A DNA stretch of 64,000 bases from Metabacillus sp. KUDC1714 (GCF_014217835.1 NZ_CP055263.1:4219501-4283500), one strand, 5' to 3'. Shown: positions 43,731-53,368, numbered from the stretch's first letter. A program made the numbers and translations. The notes: generated from the sequence alone by a model not told the origin.

Positions 43731-44093
43731 ATGTCCATTGAATTAAAAACGAAGTACGGACAAATTGATATATCAAACGAGGTCATTGCAACTGTTGCCG
43801 GTGGTGCAGCAATTGACTGCTATGGTATTGTTGGAATGGCATCAAAGAATCAAATTAAAGATGGTCTTACAGAAATTCTTAGAAAAGAAAACTTTAGCAG
43901 AGGCGTAATTGTACGCCAAGAAGACGAAACAATTTATATTGATATGTATATTATCGTCAGCTATGGTACAAAAATTTCTGAAGTCGCACATAACGTTCAA
44001 ACTAAAGTTAAGTATACGTTAGATCAGACGGTTGGACTTGCTGTTGATTCCGTAAATATTTTTGTACAAGGTGTTCGTGTAGCGAACTCGTAG
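43731..44093 (+). CDS. yloU: Asp23/Gls24-family protein YloU
   Basis: This 120-residue Asp23-family protein starts at ATG 43731 behind AAAGGGGGAA; an in-frame ATG at 43671 is less likely. Sequence features are NEVIATVAGGAAIDCYGIVGM and the C-terminal VNIFVQGVRVAN. Asp23-like proteins are membrane-associated, abundant and envelope-linked; the function of YloU is not settled. The gene is paired with fakA, 17 bases downstream. Confidence 0.92.
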   Translation: MSIELKTKYGQIDISNEVIATVAGGAAIDCYGIVGMASKNQIKDGLTEILRKENFSRGVIVRQEDETIYIDMYIIVSYGTKISEVAHNVQTKVKYTLDQTVGLAVDSVNIFVQGVRVANS

Positions 44094-44110
44094 TAAGGAG
44101 GAAATTACCT

Positions 44111-45778
44111 GTGTCAATTACAACTTTAGATGGTAAGCGTTTTGCAGAGATGATTTTGCAAGGGGCAAACCACCTATCGAATAATGCAAAATTAGTCGAT
44201 GCACTAAACGTTTTTCCAGTTCCTGATGGTGACACTGGAACGAACATGAATTTATCGATGACATCAGGGGCAAAAGAAGTCCAAAACAATACTTCAGATC
44301 ATATCGGTAAGGTTGGTAGTGCTCTATCAAAAGGACTATTAATGGGTGCTAGAGGAAACTCTGGTGTTATTCTTTCGCAATTATTCAGAGGGTTCTCAAA
44401 ATCAATTGAATCGAAGCAGTCGATTAACAGTTTAGAATTTGCTAATGCACTTCAGGCAGGTGTAGATACAGCATATAAAGCAGTCATGAAGCCTGTTGAA
44501 GGTACGATTTTAACTGTTGCAAAAGACGCTGCTAAAGCTGCAGTGCTAGCGGCAGAAAATGAGATTGCTATTGATAAATTAATGGAAGTAATATTAACAG
44601 AAGCGAATCAGTCATTAAAGCGTACACCTGATCTTCTTCCAGTTTTAAAAGAGGTTGGAGTAGTTGATAGCGGTGGTCAAGGGTTAGTGTTTGTATATGA
44701 AGGGTTCTTAGCTGTTTTAACAGGAGAAAAACTTTCAACTCTAAATGCATCAATGCCTTCTATGAATGAACTTGTAAACGCTGAGCATCATAAAAGTGTT
44801 CAAAGTCATATTAATACTGAAGACATTGAGTTTGGCTATTGTACAGAGTTCATGGTACGTTTTGAAGCTGATAAGACACCATTCAATGAAGAAAATTTCA
44901 GAAATGATTTAAGTCAATTTGGTGATTCATTACTCGTTATTGCTGATGATGAGCTTGCAAAAGTACATATACATGCAGAACATCCTGGTGAGGTTCTTTC
45001 ATACGGTCAAAAATATGGAAACCTTATTAACATGAAAATCGAAAATATGCGACAACAACATACTAATATTGTTGGTGAAAATTCACAGGCTGCTCCTAAA
45101 GTAGAATTAAAGCAAGAAAAGCAGAAATATGGCATCGTGACAGTAACCATGGGCAAAGGTATTGCTGAGCTATTTAGAAGTATCGGAGCGAATGAAGTGA
45201 TCGAAGGTGGACAAACGATGAATCCTAGTACAGAGGATATCGTACAAGCTATTAAAGACGTTCATGCTGAAACCATTATAATTCTACCAAATAACTCAAA
45301 TATTGTCATGGCTGCACAACAAGCTGCCTCTGTTGTTGAAGATAATGTCATTGTCATTCCTTCTAAAACAGTACCACAAGGAATGGCTGCACTACTCGCT
45401 TTTAATCCTACTGCAGATCCTAGTGATGTAGAAAATACACTAATTGATGCCTTGAGCAATGTGAAAAGCGGTCAAATAACGTATGCAGTTCGCGATACGA
45501 ATATTGATGGACTTGATATTACAAAAGGGGACTTCATGGGGATTTTGAATGGTAAAATAACCATTACAGATCGTGATCAACTAGCTGCTTCGAAGAAACT
45601 ACTTTCAGAAATGATTTCTGCAGAGGATGAGATTTTAACGATTATCCAAGGTGAGGATGCAAACGATGAAGAAGTAGAGAAACTAATTCAATTTGTTGAG
45701 GAACAGTTCGAGGACATTGAAGTTGAAACGCATAAAGGTGAACAACCTTTATATTCTTATATTTTCTCAGTTGAATAA
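44111..45778 (+). CDS. fakA: Fatty-acid kinase subunit FakA (DAK2-type, YloV)
   Basis: With a FakB carrier it phosphorylates exogenous fatty acids for phospholipid synthesis through PlsX. The 555-residue protein has an N-terminal DhaL-type kinase domain with NVFPVPDGDTGTNM (Asp39, Asp41 for Mg-ATP). A middle domain and a C-terminal DegV-like FakB-binding part follow. The start is GTG 44111 with AAGGAGG ten bases upstream. No FakB gene lies in the window. Its proximity to fapR-plsX makes sense, as PlsX uses the same acyl phosphate. Confidence 0.93.
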   Translation: MSITTLDGKRFAEMILQGANHLSNNAKLVDALNVFPVPDGDTGTNMNLSMTSGAKEVQNNTSDHIGKVGSALSKGLLMGARGNSGVILSQLFRGFSKSIESKQSINSLEFANALQAGVDTAYKAVMKPVEGTILTVAKDAAKAAVLAAENEIAIDKLMEVILTEANQSLKRTPDLLPVLKEVGVVDSGGQGLVFVYEGFLAVLTGEKLSTLNASMPSMNELVNAEHHKSVQSHINTEDIEFGYCTEFMVRFEADKTPFNEENFRNDLSQFGDSLLVIADDELAKVHIHAEHPGEVLSYGQKYGNLINMKIENMRQQHTNIVGENSQAAPKVELKQEKQKYGIVTVTMGKGIAELFRSIGANEVIEGGQTMNPSTEDIVQAIKDVHAETIIILPNNSNIVMAAQQAASVVEDNVIVIPSKTVPQGMAALLAFNPTADPSDVENTLIDALSNVKSGQITYAVRDTNIDGLDITKGDFMGILNGKITITDRDQLAASKKLLSEMISAEDEILTIIQGEDANDEEVEKLIQFVEEQFEDIEVETHKGEQPLYSYIFSVE

Positions 45779-45790
45779 AATCACACATAG

Positions 45791-45816
45791 AAACTCGGCA
45801 TTTGCCGAGTTTTTTT
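45791..45816 (+). terminator. Terminator after fakA
   Basis: AAACTCGGCA (45791-45800) and TGCCGAGTTT (45803-45812) are a perfect inverted repeat followed by T. In the rest of the gap (45817-46077) I see no gene; AAGGAGG at 46012-46018 is too far from recG to serve it. Confidence 0.95.
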
Positions 45817-46077
45817 CAGTGTGAAATAAATGAAGAATTCCTCTGTTACAAACTTCTAATAATCAATTTTCCAAGATGAAAACTCAATAATTTATACTGA
45901 ACTTTTATCAAAATATAAGTTCAGACTTTTTAATTCGTAAGCTTGTACAGCTTGAAGAGAAATCTGTTAAACTAATCTTATTACGTATGCTGCAAGAAAA
46001 GAACTAGCACAAGGAGGTTAGCCGCGAGTCCTAAAGGTCAACATCTAAAGACCATAATAGGGAATCGCAAAATAAAT

Positions 46078-48126
46078 GTGAAGAAAAGACTAGCAGAACC
46101 TATTTCATCAATTAAAGGTGTTGGTGATGAAACAGAAGACCTTTTAAACGATATAGGTATATATACAATTGATGATCTTATAGAATATTTTCCATATAGA
46201 TATGATGATAACAGCTTAAAAGACCTTGCGGATGTTAAACATGACGAAAGAGTAACCGTGGAGGGGAAGGTTCATAGTGAACCACTACTTTCTTATTTTG
46301 GTAAAAAGCGTTCACGCCTTACATTCCGTATATTAGTTGGTCGATACTTACTCTCCGCAGTTTGTTTCAATCGTCCTTATTTTAAAAATAAGCTAACGAT
46401 CGATTCAACAGTGACCGTTATAGGGAAGTGGGACAAACATCGGCAAACCATTACCGTTCAAGAACTTACATTTGGACCTAAGCAAGTGCTCAATGGAATT
46501 GAACCTGTGTATTCTGTAAAAGGTAAGCTTACAATTAAAGGGATGCGGAAATTTATTTCTCTTGCGTTAAACGAATTTTTAGATGAAATAGAGGAAATCA
46601 TTCCAACTGAGCTCTTACAAAAATATAAGCTTCAAACAAGAAAGGAAGCTTTACGTTCGATTCATCTACCAGATGGAAAGGAAGAATTAAAGCAGGCAAG
46701 AAGGCGTTTTGTGTATGAAGAATTTCTCTTATTTCAGTTGAAAATGCAAACATTACGCAAGGTGCAAAGAGAACAATCACAGGGAATAGCCCATGAATTT
46801 CCTGAAGAAAGTCTTGAAAACTTTATTAAAGCATTACCTTTTCCTCTTACGAACGCTCAAGCACGTGTGATTAATGAAATTATTACAGATATGAAGTCAC
46901 CATTTAGAATGAACAGATTACTTCAAGGAGATGTTGGATCAGGAAAAACGGTAGTTGCAGCAATTGGAGTATATGCTGCTATTTTATCTGGTTATCAAGC
47001 CGCTCTAATGGTCCCAACGGAGATATTAGCTGAACAGCATGCAGAGTCTTTATCTAACTTGTTTGAATCATTTGATGTGAATGTCGCTCTGTTAACAAGC
47101 TCTGTTAAAGGTAAGAAACGTCGCGAGCTTTTAGAAAAGGTGAAAAATAATGAGATTCAGCTTTTAATTGGAACGCATGCTCTGATTCAAGATGAAATTC
47201 ATTTTCACAAGCTTGGCTTAGTTATTACAGATGAACAACATCGATTTGGAGTTGAGCAAAGACGGATGCTCCGTGAAAAGGGAGTCAATACAGATGTATT
47301 ATTTATGACAGCTACCCCGATTCCTCGAACACTAGCGATTACTGCGTTTGGAGAAATGGATGTCTCTATTATAGATGAGTTGCCTGCAGGTAGAAAAACA
47401 ATTGAAACATATTGGGTAAAGCCAACAATGCTTGAGAGAATTTTGGCTTTTATTGAAAAAGAAATATCTAAGGGGCGTCAAGCTTATGTGATCTGTCCTT
47501 TGATCGAGGAATCTGACAAGCTTGATGTACAAAATGCATTGGATGTTCATAGTATGCTCACCTCTTATTATAAAGGTCGTTATCAGGTAGGTCTAATGCA
47601 TGGTAGACTATCATCTGATGAAAAAGATACTGTAATGCGAAGCTTTAGTCAAAACCAGGTAAATATATTAGTCTCAACAACTGTTGTTGAGGTTGGTGTA
47701 AATGTCCCGAATGCAACAACAATGGTTATATATGATGCAGAGCGTTTTGGCTTGTCACAGCTTCATCAGCTTCGTGGTCGTGTGGGAAGAGGAAGTGAAC
47801 AGTCATATTGTATTTTACTAGCAGATCCGAAATCAGAAGCAGGTAAAGAAAGAATGAAGATTATGACAGATACGAATGACGGCTTTGTTTTATCTGAAAG
47901 AGATTTAGAGTTGAGGGGTCCAGGAGATTTCTTCGGTAAAAAGCAAAGTGGTATGCCGATTTTCAAGGTTGCTGACATGGTCCATGATTATCGTGCATTA
48001 GAAGTTGCAAGACAAGATGCTGTAGAATTAGTTCGTTCAAAATCTTTTTGGGTAGAAGATAGATATGAGGGGTTAAGAATGTACTTAATTCAATCTGGTA
48101 TTCTAAATGGGGAGAAGTTAGATTAA
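46078..48126 (+). CDS. recG: ATP-dependent DNA helicase RecG
   Basis: It remodels stalled forks and Holliday junctions. The 682-residue protein has an N-terminal HhH and OB 'wedge' domain, Walker A LLQGDVGSGKT (about 280-290), DEQH box (Asp385), MTATPIPRT, VVEVGVNVP and the QLRGRVGRG motif VI, ending with the RecG TRG segment. The start is GTG 46078; the Shine-Dalgarno signal is weak (GGGAATCG). The B. subtilis order has sdaAB-sdaAA just upstream; they are absent here. Confidence 0.95.
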   Translation: MKKRLAEPISSIKGVGDETEDLLNDIGIYTIDDLIEYFPYRYDDNSLKDLADVKHDERVTVEGKVHSEPLLSYFGKKRSRLTFRILVGRYLLSAVCFNRPYFKNKLTIDSTVTVIGKWDKHRQTITVQELTFGPKQVLNGIEPVYSVKGKLTIKGMRKFISLALNEFLDEIEEIIPTELLQKYKLQTRKEALRSIHLPDGKEELKQARRRFVYEEFLLFQLKMQTLRKVQREQSQGIAHEFPEESLENFIKALPFPLTNAQARVINEIITDMKSPFRMNRLLQGDVGSGKTVVAAIGVYAAILSGYQAALMVPTEILAEQHAESLSNLFESFDVNVALLTSSVKGKKRRELLEKVKNNEIQLLIGTHALIQDEIHFHKLGLVITDEQHRFGVEQRRMLREKGVNTDVLFMTATPIPRTLAITAFGEMDVSIIDELPAGRKTIETYWVKPTMLERILAFIEKEISKGRQAYVICPLIEESDKLDVQNALDVHSMLTSYYKGRYQVGLMHGRLSSDEKDTVMRSFSQNQVNILVSTTVVEVGVNVPNATTMVIYDAERFGLSQLHQLRGRVGRGSEQSYCILLADPKSEAGKERMKIMTDTNDGFVLSERDLELRGPGDFFGKKQSGMPIFKVADMVHDYRALEVARQDAVELVRSKSFWVEDRYEGLRMYLIQSGILNGEKLD

Positions 48127-48154
48127 TAGTTAAATGGTATTGAAATAGTGATCT

Positions 48155-48270
48155 CTAGCTCCAGCGCCTGGAGCGAAGACCTATATGCTACTCATGAATT
48201 GAAGGAAAGAGCACCTTCATTTCATGAGTGTCTTATGCTTTTCAGGGCTAACCAAGGCGCTTTCGCTTTT
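48155..48270 (+). repeat. Dispersed palindromic element, copy B (recG-fapR)
   Basis: CTAGCTCCAGCGCC opens the element and GGCGCTTTCGCTTTT closes it. Inner arms ACTCATGAA and TTCATGAGT pair. The left part diverges (GGAGCGAAGACC) where copy C has TAGCCCCTCGAG. The right 80 bases are nearly identical to copy C. Confidence 0.9.
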
Positions 48271-48277
48271 CTGCTGT

Positions 48278-48393
48278 CTAGCTCCAGTGCCTAGCCCCTC
48301 GAGTCATAAGCTACTCATGAATTGAAAGAAAGAGCACCTTCATTTCATGAGTGTCTTATGCTTTTCAGGGCTAACCAAGGCGCTTTCGCTTTT
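48278..48393 (+). repeat. Dispersed palindromic element, copy C (tandem to copy B)
   Basis: It begins eight bases after copy B with CTAGCTCCAGTGCCTAGCC and ends five bases before the fapR promoter -35. The pair of copies looks like a recent tandem duplication. Confidence 0.9.
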
Positions 48394-48397
48394 CTGC

Positions 48398-48426
48398 TTG
48401 CATTCTATTTTTTTTATCTATATACT
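48398..48426 (+). promoter_or_regulatory. Promoter of fapR-plsX-fabD-fabG
   Basis: TTGCAT (48398-48403), 17 bases, TATACT (48421-48426). It overlaps or abuts the FapR operator, giving autorepression. Confidence 0.8.
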
Positions 48427-48430
48427 ACTA

Positions 48431-48447
48431 TTAGTACCTAGTCTTAA
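48431..48447 (+). promoter_or_regulatory. FapR operator
   Basis: TTAGTACCTAGTCTTAA is an imperfect palindrome matching the known FapR consensus TTAGTACC-tg-GTACTAA. It lies four bases after the -10, where repressor would block initiation; malonyl-CoA releases FapR. Confidence 0.9.
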
Positions 48448-48471
48448 TAGTTCGGACGGTGTCATAGTGAT

Positions 48472-49044
48472 ATGAGAAAAAATAAAAAAGAGAGACAGCA
48501 ATTATTGCAGGAAACTATAGGTGATACACCTTTTATAACAGATGAGGAATTAGCTGATAAGTTCCAAGTGAGCATTCAAACAATTCGTCTTGACCGCTTA
48601 GAATTATCAATTCCAGAATTAAGAGAACGTATAAAACATGTTGCAGAAAAGAAACTAGACGATGAAGTGAAATCGTTACATATAGAAGAAATTATCGGAG
48701 AAATAATTGATCTTCAGTTAGATGAGTCAGCAATTTCTATGTTAGAAATAAAAAAAGAGCATGTTTTTAGTAGGAATCAAATTGCTCGTGGTCATCATTT
48801 ATTTGCACAAGCAAATTCATTAGCAGTAGCTGTTATTAATGATGAGTTGGCGCTTACTGCAACTGCAAGTATTCGGTTTACTCGACAAGTAATGGAAAAT
48901 GAACGGGTAATTGCAAAAGCAAAGGTTGTAATGGGCGAATCTGAAAAAGGACGTACGACTGTCGAAGTAAACAGCTATGTCGGAAATGAATTAGTGTTTT
49001 CAGGTGAATTTGACATGTATCGCTCAAATCCAGCACAAAGGTAG
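48472..49044 (+). CDS. fapR: FapR, malonyl-CoA-responsive repressor of lipid synthesis
   Basis: The 190-residue regulator has an N-terminal HTH (about 1-60, with [21 protein letters not shown]), a linker helix and a hot-dog domain (about 75-185) that binds malonyl-CoA. The hot-dog features [14 protein letters not shown] and [11 protein letters not shown] are present. It leads the operon and has its operator in front. Start ATG 48472 has only a moderate ribosome site (GGTGTCATAGTG). Confidence 0.95.
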   Translation: MRKNKKERQQLLQETIGDTPFITDEELADKFQVSIQTIRLDRLELSIPELRERIKHVAEKKLDDEVKSLHIEEIIGEIIDLQLDESAISMLEIKKEHVFSRNQIARGHHLFAQANSLAVAVINDELALTATASIRFTRQVMENERVIAKAKVVMGESEKGRTTVEVNSYVGNELVFSGEFDMYRSNPAQR

Positions 49045-49055
49045 GTAGCATAAAT

Positions 49056-50030
49056 ATGAAGTTAGCGATCGACGCAATGGGTGGAGATAATGCCCCACAG
49101 GCTGTAGTAGAAGGTGTTATAAAAGCCATTTCTGCTTTTTCAGACTTAGAGGTGACACTCATTGGTCATGAAGATAAAATTAAACCTTATTTAACAGATC
49201 AGACGAGAATTACAGTTATACATACAGATGAAGTAATTGAAGGTACAGATGAGCCAGTACGTGCGGTTAGAAGGAAAAAGAATGCTTCTATGGTACTAAT
49301 GGCTAATGAAGTGAAGGAAGGACGAGCAGATGGTTGTATATCTGCTGGTAATACTGGTGCATTGATGACTGCAGGTCTATTTATTGTAGGTAGAATTGAA
49401 GGAATTGAACGACCAGCACTATCACCAACTTTACCAACATTGGATGGAAAAGGCTTTTTATTTTTAGACGTCGGTGCAAATGTGGACGCAAAACCAGAAC
49501 ACTTGCTTCAATATGCAATCATGGGCTCAATCTATGTAGAAAAGGTGCGTGGAATTAAGAATCCACGTATCGGCCTATTAAATGTAGGAACGGAAGATAA
49601 AAAAGGAAATGAATTAACGAAACAAGCTTTCGAGCTTTTAAAAAGAACGCAGTTAAATTTCGTTGGAAATGTTGAATCGAGAGACTTGATGAATTCTATA
49701 GCAGATGTTGTTGTAACAGATGGCTTTACCGGAAATATAGCTCTAAAGACAATTGAAGGTACCGCATTATCTGTGTTTTCAATGATGAAATCTGCTTTGA
49801 CAAGTAATTTGAAGTCGAAATTAGCTGCAGGGATATTAAAGCCTGAGCTTCGAGGAATAAAGCAGAAAATGGATTACTCTGAATATGGTGGAGCCGCACT
49901 TTTTGGCTTGAAGGCACCCGTTATTAAAGCGCACGGTTCATCTGATGCTAATGCCATTTACAATGCGATACGTCAAACACGTGAAATGGTTTCGAACAAT
50001 GTTTCTGATACAATCCATTCTTCACTTTAA
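49056..50030 (+). CDS. plsX: Phosphate acyltransferase PlsX
   Basis: It converts acyl-ACP to acyl phosphate, feeding PlsY. The 324-residue soluble enzyme opens [15 protein letters not shown], and has [28 protein letters not shown] and [11 protein letters not shown] segments typical of the family. It starts 11 bases after fapR behind AAGGTAGG. Length is slightly below B. subtilis PlsX (333). Confidence 0.96.
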   Translation: MKLAIDAMGGDNAPQAVVEGVIKAISAFSDLEVTLIGHEDKIKPYLTDQTRITVIHTDEVIEGTDEPVRAVRRKKNASMVLMANEVKEGRADGCISAGNTGALMTAGLFIVGRIEGIERPALSPTLPTLDGKGFLFLDVGANVDAKPEHLLQYAIMGSIYVEKVRGIKNPRIGLLNVGTEDKKGNELTKQAFELLKRTQLNFVGNVESRDLMNSIADVVVTDGFTGNIALKTIEGTALSVFSMMKSALTSNLKSKLAAGILKPELRGIKQKMDYSEYGGAALFGLKAPVIKAHGSSDANAIYNAIRQTREMVSNNVSDTIHSSL

Positions 50031-50084
50031 GGTGATGTAGAGTAAGAATTAGATGAAAATCAGAAAGAAAAGAGGGACAGAGAT

Positions 50085-51029
50085 ATGACAAAACTAGCAT
50101 TTTTATTTCCTGGACAAGGTTCACAAGCTGTTGGTATGGGGAAAGATCTCTTTGAACGCGTACTAGAATCAAAACGTATTTTTGAAGCAGCAGATAACCG
50201 CTTAGATGAAAAGCTAACAGAGCTTATTTTTGAAGGTCCACAGGATACATTGACATTAACCTATAATGCACAGCCTGCATTGTTAACAACAAGCATTGCG
50301 ATATTGGAGCATTTTAAACAGCACGGAATAACTGCAGACTTTGTTGCCGGACACAGTCTTGGAGAATACACAGCACTTGTAGCAGCAGGCGTTTTAAGCT
50401 TTGAGGATGCTGTTTATGCAGTAAAAAAACGCGGTGAGTTTATGGATGAAGCTGTACCTGCAGGTCAAGGGGCAATGGCTGCAATTTTAGGTATGTCTGC
50501 AGAGGAGCTTGAGAGTGTTACTTCTGAAGTTACAAATACAGGACATTCTGTACAATTAGCTAATTTAAACTGTCCTGGACAAATTGTGATTTCAGGTACA
50601 GCTGAAGGGGTCGAACAAGCTTCTGCAATCGCAAAAGAAAAAGGGGCGAAACGTGCGATTCCATTAGTAGTTAGTGGTCCATTTCATTCAGAGCTTATGA
50701 AACCAGCAGCAAATCAATTACAGGAAGTTCTTTCAGAATTAGGCTTTCAAGATGCAACAATTCCAGTCATAGCAAATGTAACGGCGAACCCAGTTGAGAG
50801 CCAAGAAGAAATTAAGGATTTACTTGTGAAACAGTTATACTCTCCTGTAAGATGGGAAGAATCTGTAAAAACAATGATTGAAAACGGCGTAACGACATTT
50901 ATTGAAATTGGGCCAGGCAAAGTTTTGTCAGGATTAGTGAAAAAAATAGATCGATCTGCTATTGTTTATTCCATATCAGATCTAGAAACAATTAATACAA
51001 CGGTTGAGAAGCTTAAGGGGGAGTTATAA
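50085..51029 (+). CDS. fabD: Malonyl-CoA:ACP transacylase
   Basis: It loads malonate onto ACP. The 314-residue acyltransferase has FPGQGSQ at the start, nucleophile Ser91 in [10 protein letters not shown], and His in GPFHSELM (about 204). Its TAA overlaps the fabG ATG. It is in the FapR-controlled operon. Confidence 0.97.
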   Translation: MTKLAFLFPGQGSQAVGMGKDLFERVLESKRIFEAADNRLDEKLTELIFEGPQDTLTLTYNAQPALLTTSIAILEHFKQHGITADFVAGHSLGEYTALVAAGVLSFEDAVYAVKKRGEFMDEAVPAGQGAMAAILGMSAEELESVTSEVTNTGHSVQLANLNCPGQIVISGTAEGVEQASAIAKEKGAKRAIPLVVSGPFHSELMKPAANQLQEVLSELGFQDATIPVIANVTANPVESQEEIKDLLVKQLYSPVRWEESVKTMIENGVTTFIEIGPGKVLSGLVKKIDRSAIVYSISDLETINTTVEKLKGEL

Positions 51030-51769
51030 TGCTAGAGAACAAAGTAGCATTAGTTACAGGTGCGTCACGTGGAATTGGAAAAGCTATTGCGCTTGAATTA
51101 GCTAAAAATGGTGCAAGTGTTGCTGTCAATTATGCTGGTAGTGAAGCAAAAGCAAATGAAGTTGTAGATGATATTAAAGCAAATGGTGGAAACGCATTTG
51201 CTATTAAAGCAGATGTATCAAATACTGAGGATGTACAAAATATGATCAAAGAAGTTATTAGTCAATTTGGTCAATTAGATATCCTAGTGAATAATGCAGG
51301 AATTACTCGAGATAATTTACTAATGAGAATGAAAGATGCTGAATGGGACGATGTTATTAATACGAACCTAAAAGGTGTATTCCTTTGTACAAAAGGTGTT
51401 ACTCGTCAGATGATGAAGCAACGAAGCGGTCGCATTATTAATATAACTTCTGTTGTTGGAGTAAGCGGTAATGCAGGACAAGCAAATTACGTGGCTGCAA
51501 AAGCTGGTGTCATTGGTCTAACGAAAACAACTGCAAAAGAGCTTGCATCTAGAAATATTACTGTAAATGCAGTTGCACCTGGCTTTATCACAACAGATAT
51601 GACAGATGAGCTATCAGAAGAGATGAAAGCGGAAATGCTAAAACAAATTCCTTTAGCGAAATTAGGAGAACCTAGTGATATCGCAAATATTGTTACCTTC
51701 CTTGCTTCGGAAAAAAGCAAATATATTACTGGTCAAACCATGCATGTTAATGGCGGAATGGTAATGTAA
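51029..51769 (+). CDS. fabG: 3-oxoacyl-ACP reductase
   Basis: It is the NADPH-dependent ketoreductase of type II fatty acid synthesis. The 246-residue short-chain dehydrogenase has the GASRGIG cofactor loop (about 12-18), NNAG (about 88-91), and catalytic Ser141, Tyr154 and Lys158 (YVAAK). Repeat copy D, and not the acpP gene directly, follows. Confidence 0.97.
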   Translation: MLENKVALVTGASRGIGKAIALELAKNGASVAVNYAGSEAKANEVVDDIKANGGNAFAIKADVSNTEDVQNMIKEVISQFGQLDILVNNAGITRDNLLMRMKDAEWDDVINTNLKGVFLCTKGVTRQMMKQRSGRIINITSVVGVSGNAGQANYVAAKAGVIGLTKTTAKELASRNITVNAVAPGFITTDMTDELSEEMKAEMLKQIPLAKLGEPSDIANIVTFLASEKSKYITGQTMHVNGGMVM

Positions 51770-51782
51770 CTACTGGTTCTGT

Positions 51783-51900
51783 CTAGCACCAGCGCTTAGC
51801 CCCTCTAGGGTCTAGTGACTCAATAATTAAAGGTAAAGAACACCTTCAATTATTGAGCGACTTATACTAATCGAAGCTGAACAAGGCGTTTTTCGCATTT
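51783..51900 (+). repeat. Dispersed palindromic element, copy D (fabG-acpP)
   Basis: CTAGCACCAGCGCTTAGCCC opens and GCTGAACAAGGCGTTTTTCGC closes. Inner arms GACTCAATAATT and AATTATTGAG pair; the arm sequence differs from copies B/C but complementarity is kept. It begins 13 bases after the fabG stop. Confidence 0.85.
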
Positions 51901-51948
51901 CTTTAAAAAATGCTAGTTTGAAACCTAGTTTTTCTATTGAAAATCACT

Positions 51949-51954
51949 TATAAT
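51949..51954 (+). promoter_or_regulatory. Likely -10 of an acpP promoter
   Basis: TATAAT lies 22 bases before the acpP start codon. No good -35 is seen at 17 bases (TAGTTT), so recognition may need other elements. Its position just downstream of repeat D suggests that acpP has its own transcript. Confidence 0.45.
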
Positions 51955-51976
51955 ACTTGAGGGGAGGTGAAGGAAA

Positions 51977-52210
51977 ATGGCAGAAGTATTAGAACGTGTA
52001 ACAAAGATTATCGTTGACCGTTTAGGTGTTGATGAGGCTGAAGTAAAATTAGAGTCTTCATTCAAAGATGATCTTGGAGCAGATTCCCTTGATGTAGTTG
52101 AGCTTGTAATGGAACTTGAAGATGAGTTCGATATGGAGATTTCTGACGAAGATGCAGAAAAGATCGGTACAGTGGGTGACGCTGTTAACTACATAAATAG
52201 CTTACAGTAA
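51977..52210 (+). CDS. acpP: Acyl carrier protein
   Basis: The 77-residue acidic protein carries phosphopantetheine on Ser37 in [14 protein letters not shown] very strong GGGGAGGTGA site suits its high expression. It equals acpA of B. subtilis. It is bracketed by palindromic elements D and E and has its own candidate -10 and terminator. Confidence 0.98.
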   Translation: MAEVLERVTKIIVDRLGVDEAEVKLESSFKDDLGADSLDVVELVMELEDEFDMEISDEDAEKIGTVGDAVNYINSLQ

Positions 52211-52220
52211 TGTTTGCTTA

Positions 52221-52255
52221 AAAGTCCCGTATTTTTACGGGGCTTTACCCCTTTT
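52221..52255 (+). terminator. Terminator after acpP
   Basis: AAAGTCCCGTA (52221-52231) pairs with TACGGGGCTTT (52236-52246) over 11 positions with one G-U and a four-T loop. The T tract after it is interrupted (ACCCCTTTT). Confidence 0.8.
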
Positions 52256-52314
52256 ATAAGGGTAAATTTTATGATTAGAGAAATAGATAAATTTCGGACG
52301 GAGTACACTTTATT

Positions 52315-52491
52315 TGCTCCTGCGCCTTTTTTCCAAAAACACAAGATGTGTGTGTAAGTGGAGTTACCGCGATGACTTCGTGAATGTAACGGCTTTTTAG
52401 GTCATAAGCCCCTCCCTAATTGAAGGTATTAATTCCTTTTATTATGGAGTGACTTATTTTCTTAAGCCAAAAAATGCGCGCTTCCGTTTTA
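52315..52491 (+). repeat. Dispersed palindromic element, copy E, interrupted (acpP-rnc)
   Basis: GCTCCTGCGCC (52316-52326) matches the left edge of other copies. About 65 unrelated bases follow, containing GTTAC...GTAAC (52364-52391), after which AGGTCATAAG and the inner palindrome (TCCCTAATTGAAGG / CCTTTTATTATGGA) resume. The right edge is degenerate (GCGCGCTT). It ends just before the rnc ribosome site. Confidence 0.65.
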
Positions 52492-52504
52492 AATGGAGGA
52501 CCCT

Positions 52505-53248
52505 ATGCCAAGACATATTAACTACAAAGAGAAAAGAACCTTTGCAAAAAAGGTAGAGGAATTCAAAAAATTTCAAGAGCGTATAGGCCATTCATTCAAG
52601 AATGAAAAGCTTTTATATCAAGCTTTTACACATTCATCATATGTGAATGAACATCGCAAGAAGCCTTATGAAGATAATGAGAGGCTTGAATTTTTAGGAG
52701 ATGCTGTTTTAGAGCTAACGATCTCACAGTACCTTTATAAAAAGTATCCGATGATGAGTGAAGGGGAGTTAACGAAACTACGTGCGGCAATTGTTTGTGA
52801 GCCTTCCTTAGTAGCATTCGCTAATAACCTTTCTTTTGGTAGTTTAGTGCTACTAGGAAAGGGTGAAGAAATGACCGGGGGGCGTGCTCGTCCTGCGTTA
52901 CTTGCAGATGTATTTGAGGCATTTATTGGAGCTTTATATTTAGATCAGGGCTTGGAGGCTGTTGTACAATTTTTAGATCAGTTTGTTATTCCAAAGATTG
53001 ACGAAGGTGCTTTTTCGCATGTGATGGATTTTAAAAGTCAACTGCAAGAGTTTGTTCAAAGGGACACAAAAGGTATTTTAGAATATAAAATTCTTCAAGA
53101 AAAAGGACCAGCACATAATCGGGAATTTGTATCAACTGTATCATTAAATGGTGAAGTTTTTGGAACTGGGAGTGGCAGATCTAAGAAAGAAGCGGAACAG
53201 CATGCTGCACAGGAAGCACTATCAAGGCTCCAACAAATTAATAATTAA
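52505..53248 (+). CDS. rnc: Ribonuclease III
   Basis: It cuts double-stranded RNA, including rRNA precursors and the scRNA. The 247-residue protein has the signature [13 protein letters not shown] (about 61-73), the catalytic [13 protein letters not shown] helix, and a C-terminal dsRNA-binding domain (about 175-245). ATG 52505 follows TGGAGG by seven bases. An in-frame ATG at 52493 precedes that site. B. subtilis protein is 249. Confidence 0.96.
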   Translation: MPRHINYKEKRTFAKKVEEFKKFQERIGHSFKNEKLLYQAFTHSSYVNEHRKKPYEDNERLEFLGDAVLELTISQYLYKKYPMMSEGELTKLRAAIVCEPSLVAFANNLSFGSLVLLGKGEEMTGGRARPALLADVFEAFIGALYLDQGLEAVVQFLDQFVIPKIDEGAFSHVMDFKSQLQEFVQRDTKGILEYKILQEKGPAHNREFVSTVSLNGEVFGTGSGRSKKEAEQHAAQEALSRLQQINN

Positions 53249-53256
53249 CTTTTAAT

Positions 53257-53368
53257 AGGACAGACTCATTCGATAATGTCATGTACTTCACATTTTTATT
53301 AAATCATTTCATTTAAGTTAAATTGATTTATGGTGATAAACATGACATACGTGAGTCGTCCTTTTTTC
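53257..53368 (+). terminator. Large two-part hairpin with T run after rnc
   Basis: AGGACAGACTCA (53257-53268) can pair with TGAGTCGTCCTT (53352-53362), and inside it TGTCATGT (53277-53284) with ACATGACA (53340-53347); CTTTTTTC follows. The outer arms are 84 bases apart, so it resembles a long palindrome rather than a compact terminator, and is a possible RNase III substrate. The remainder to 53547 shows nothing else. Confidence 0.55.
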
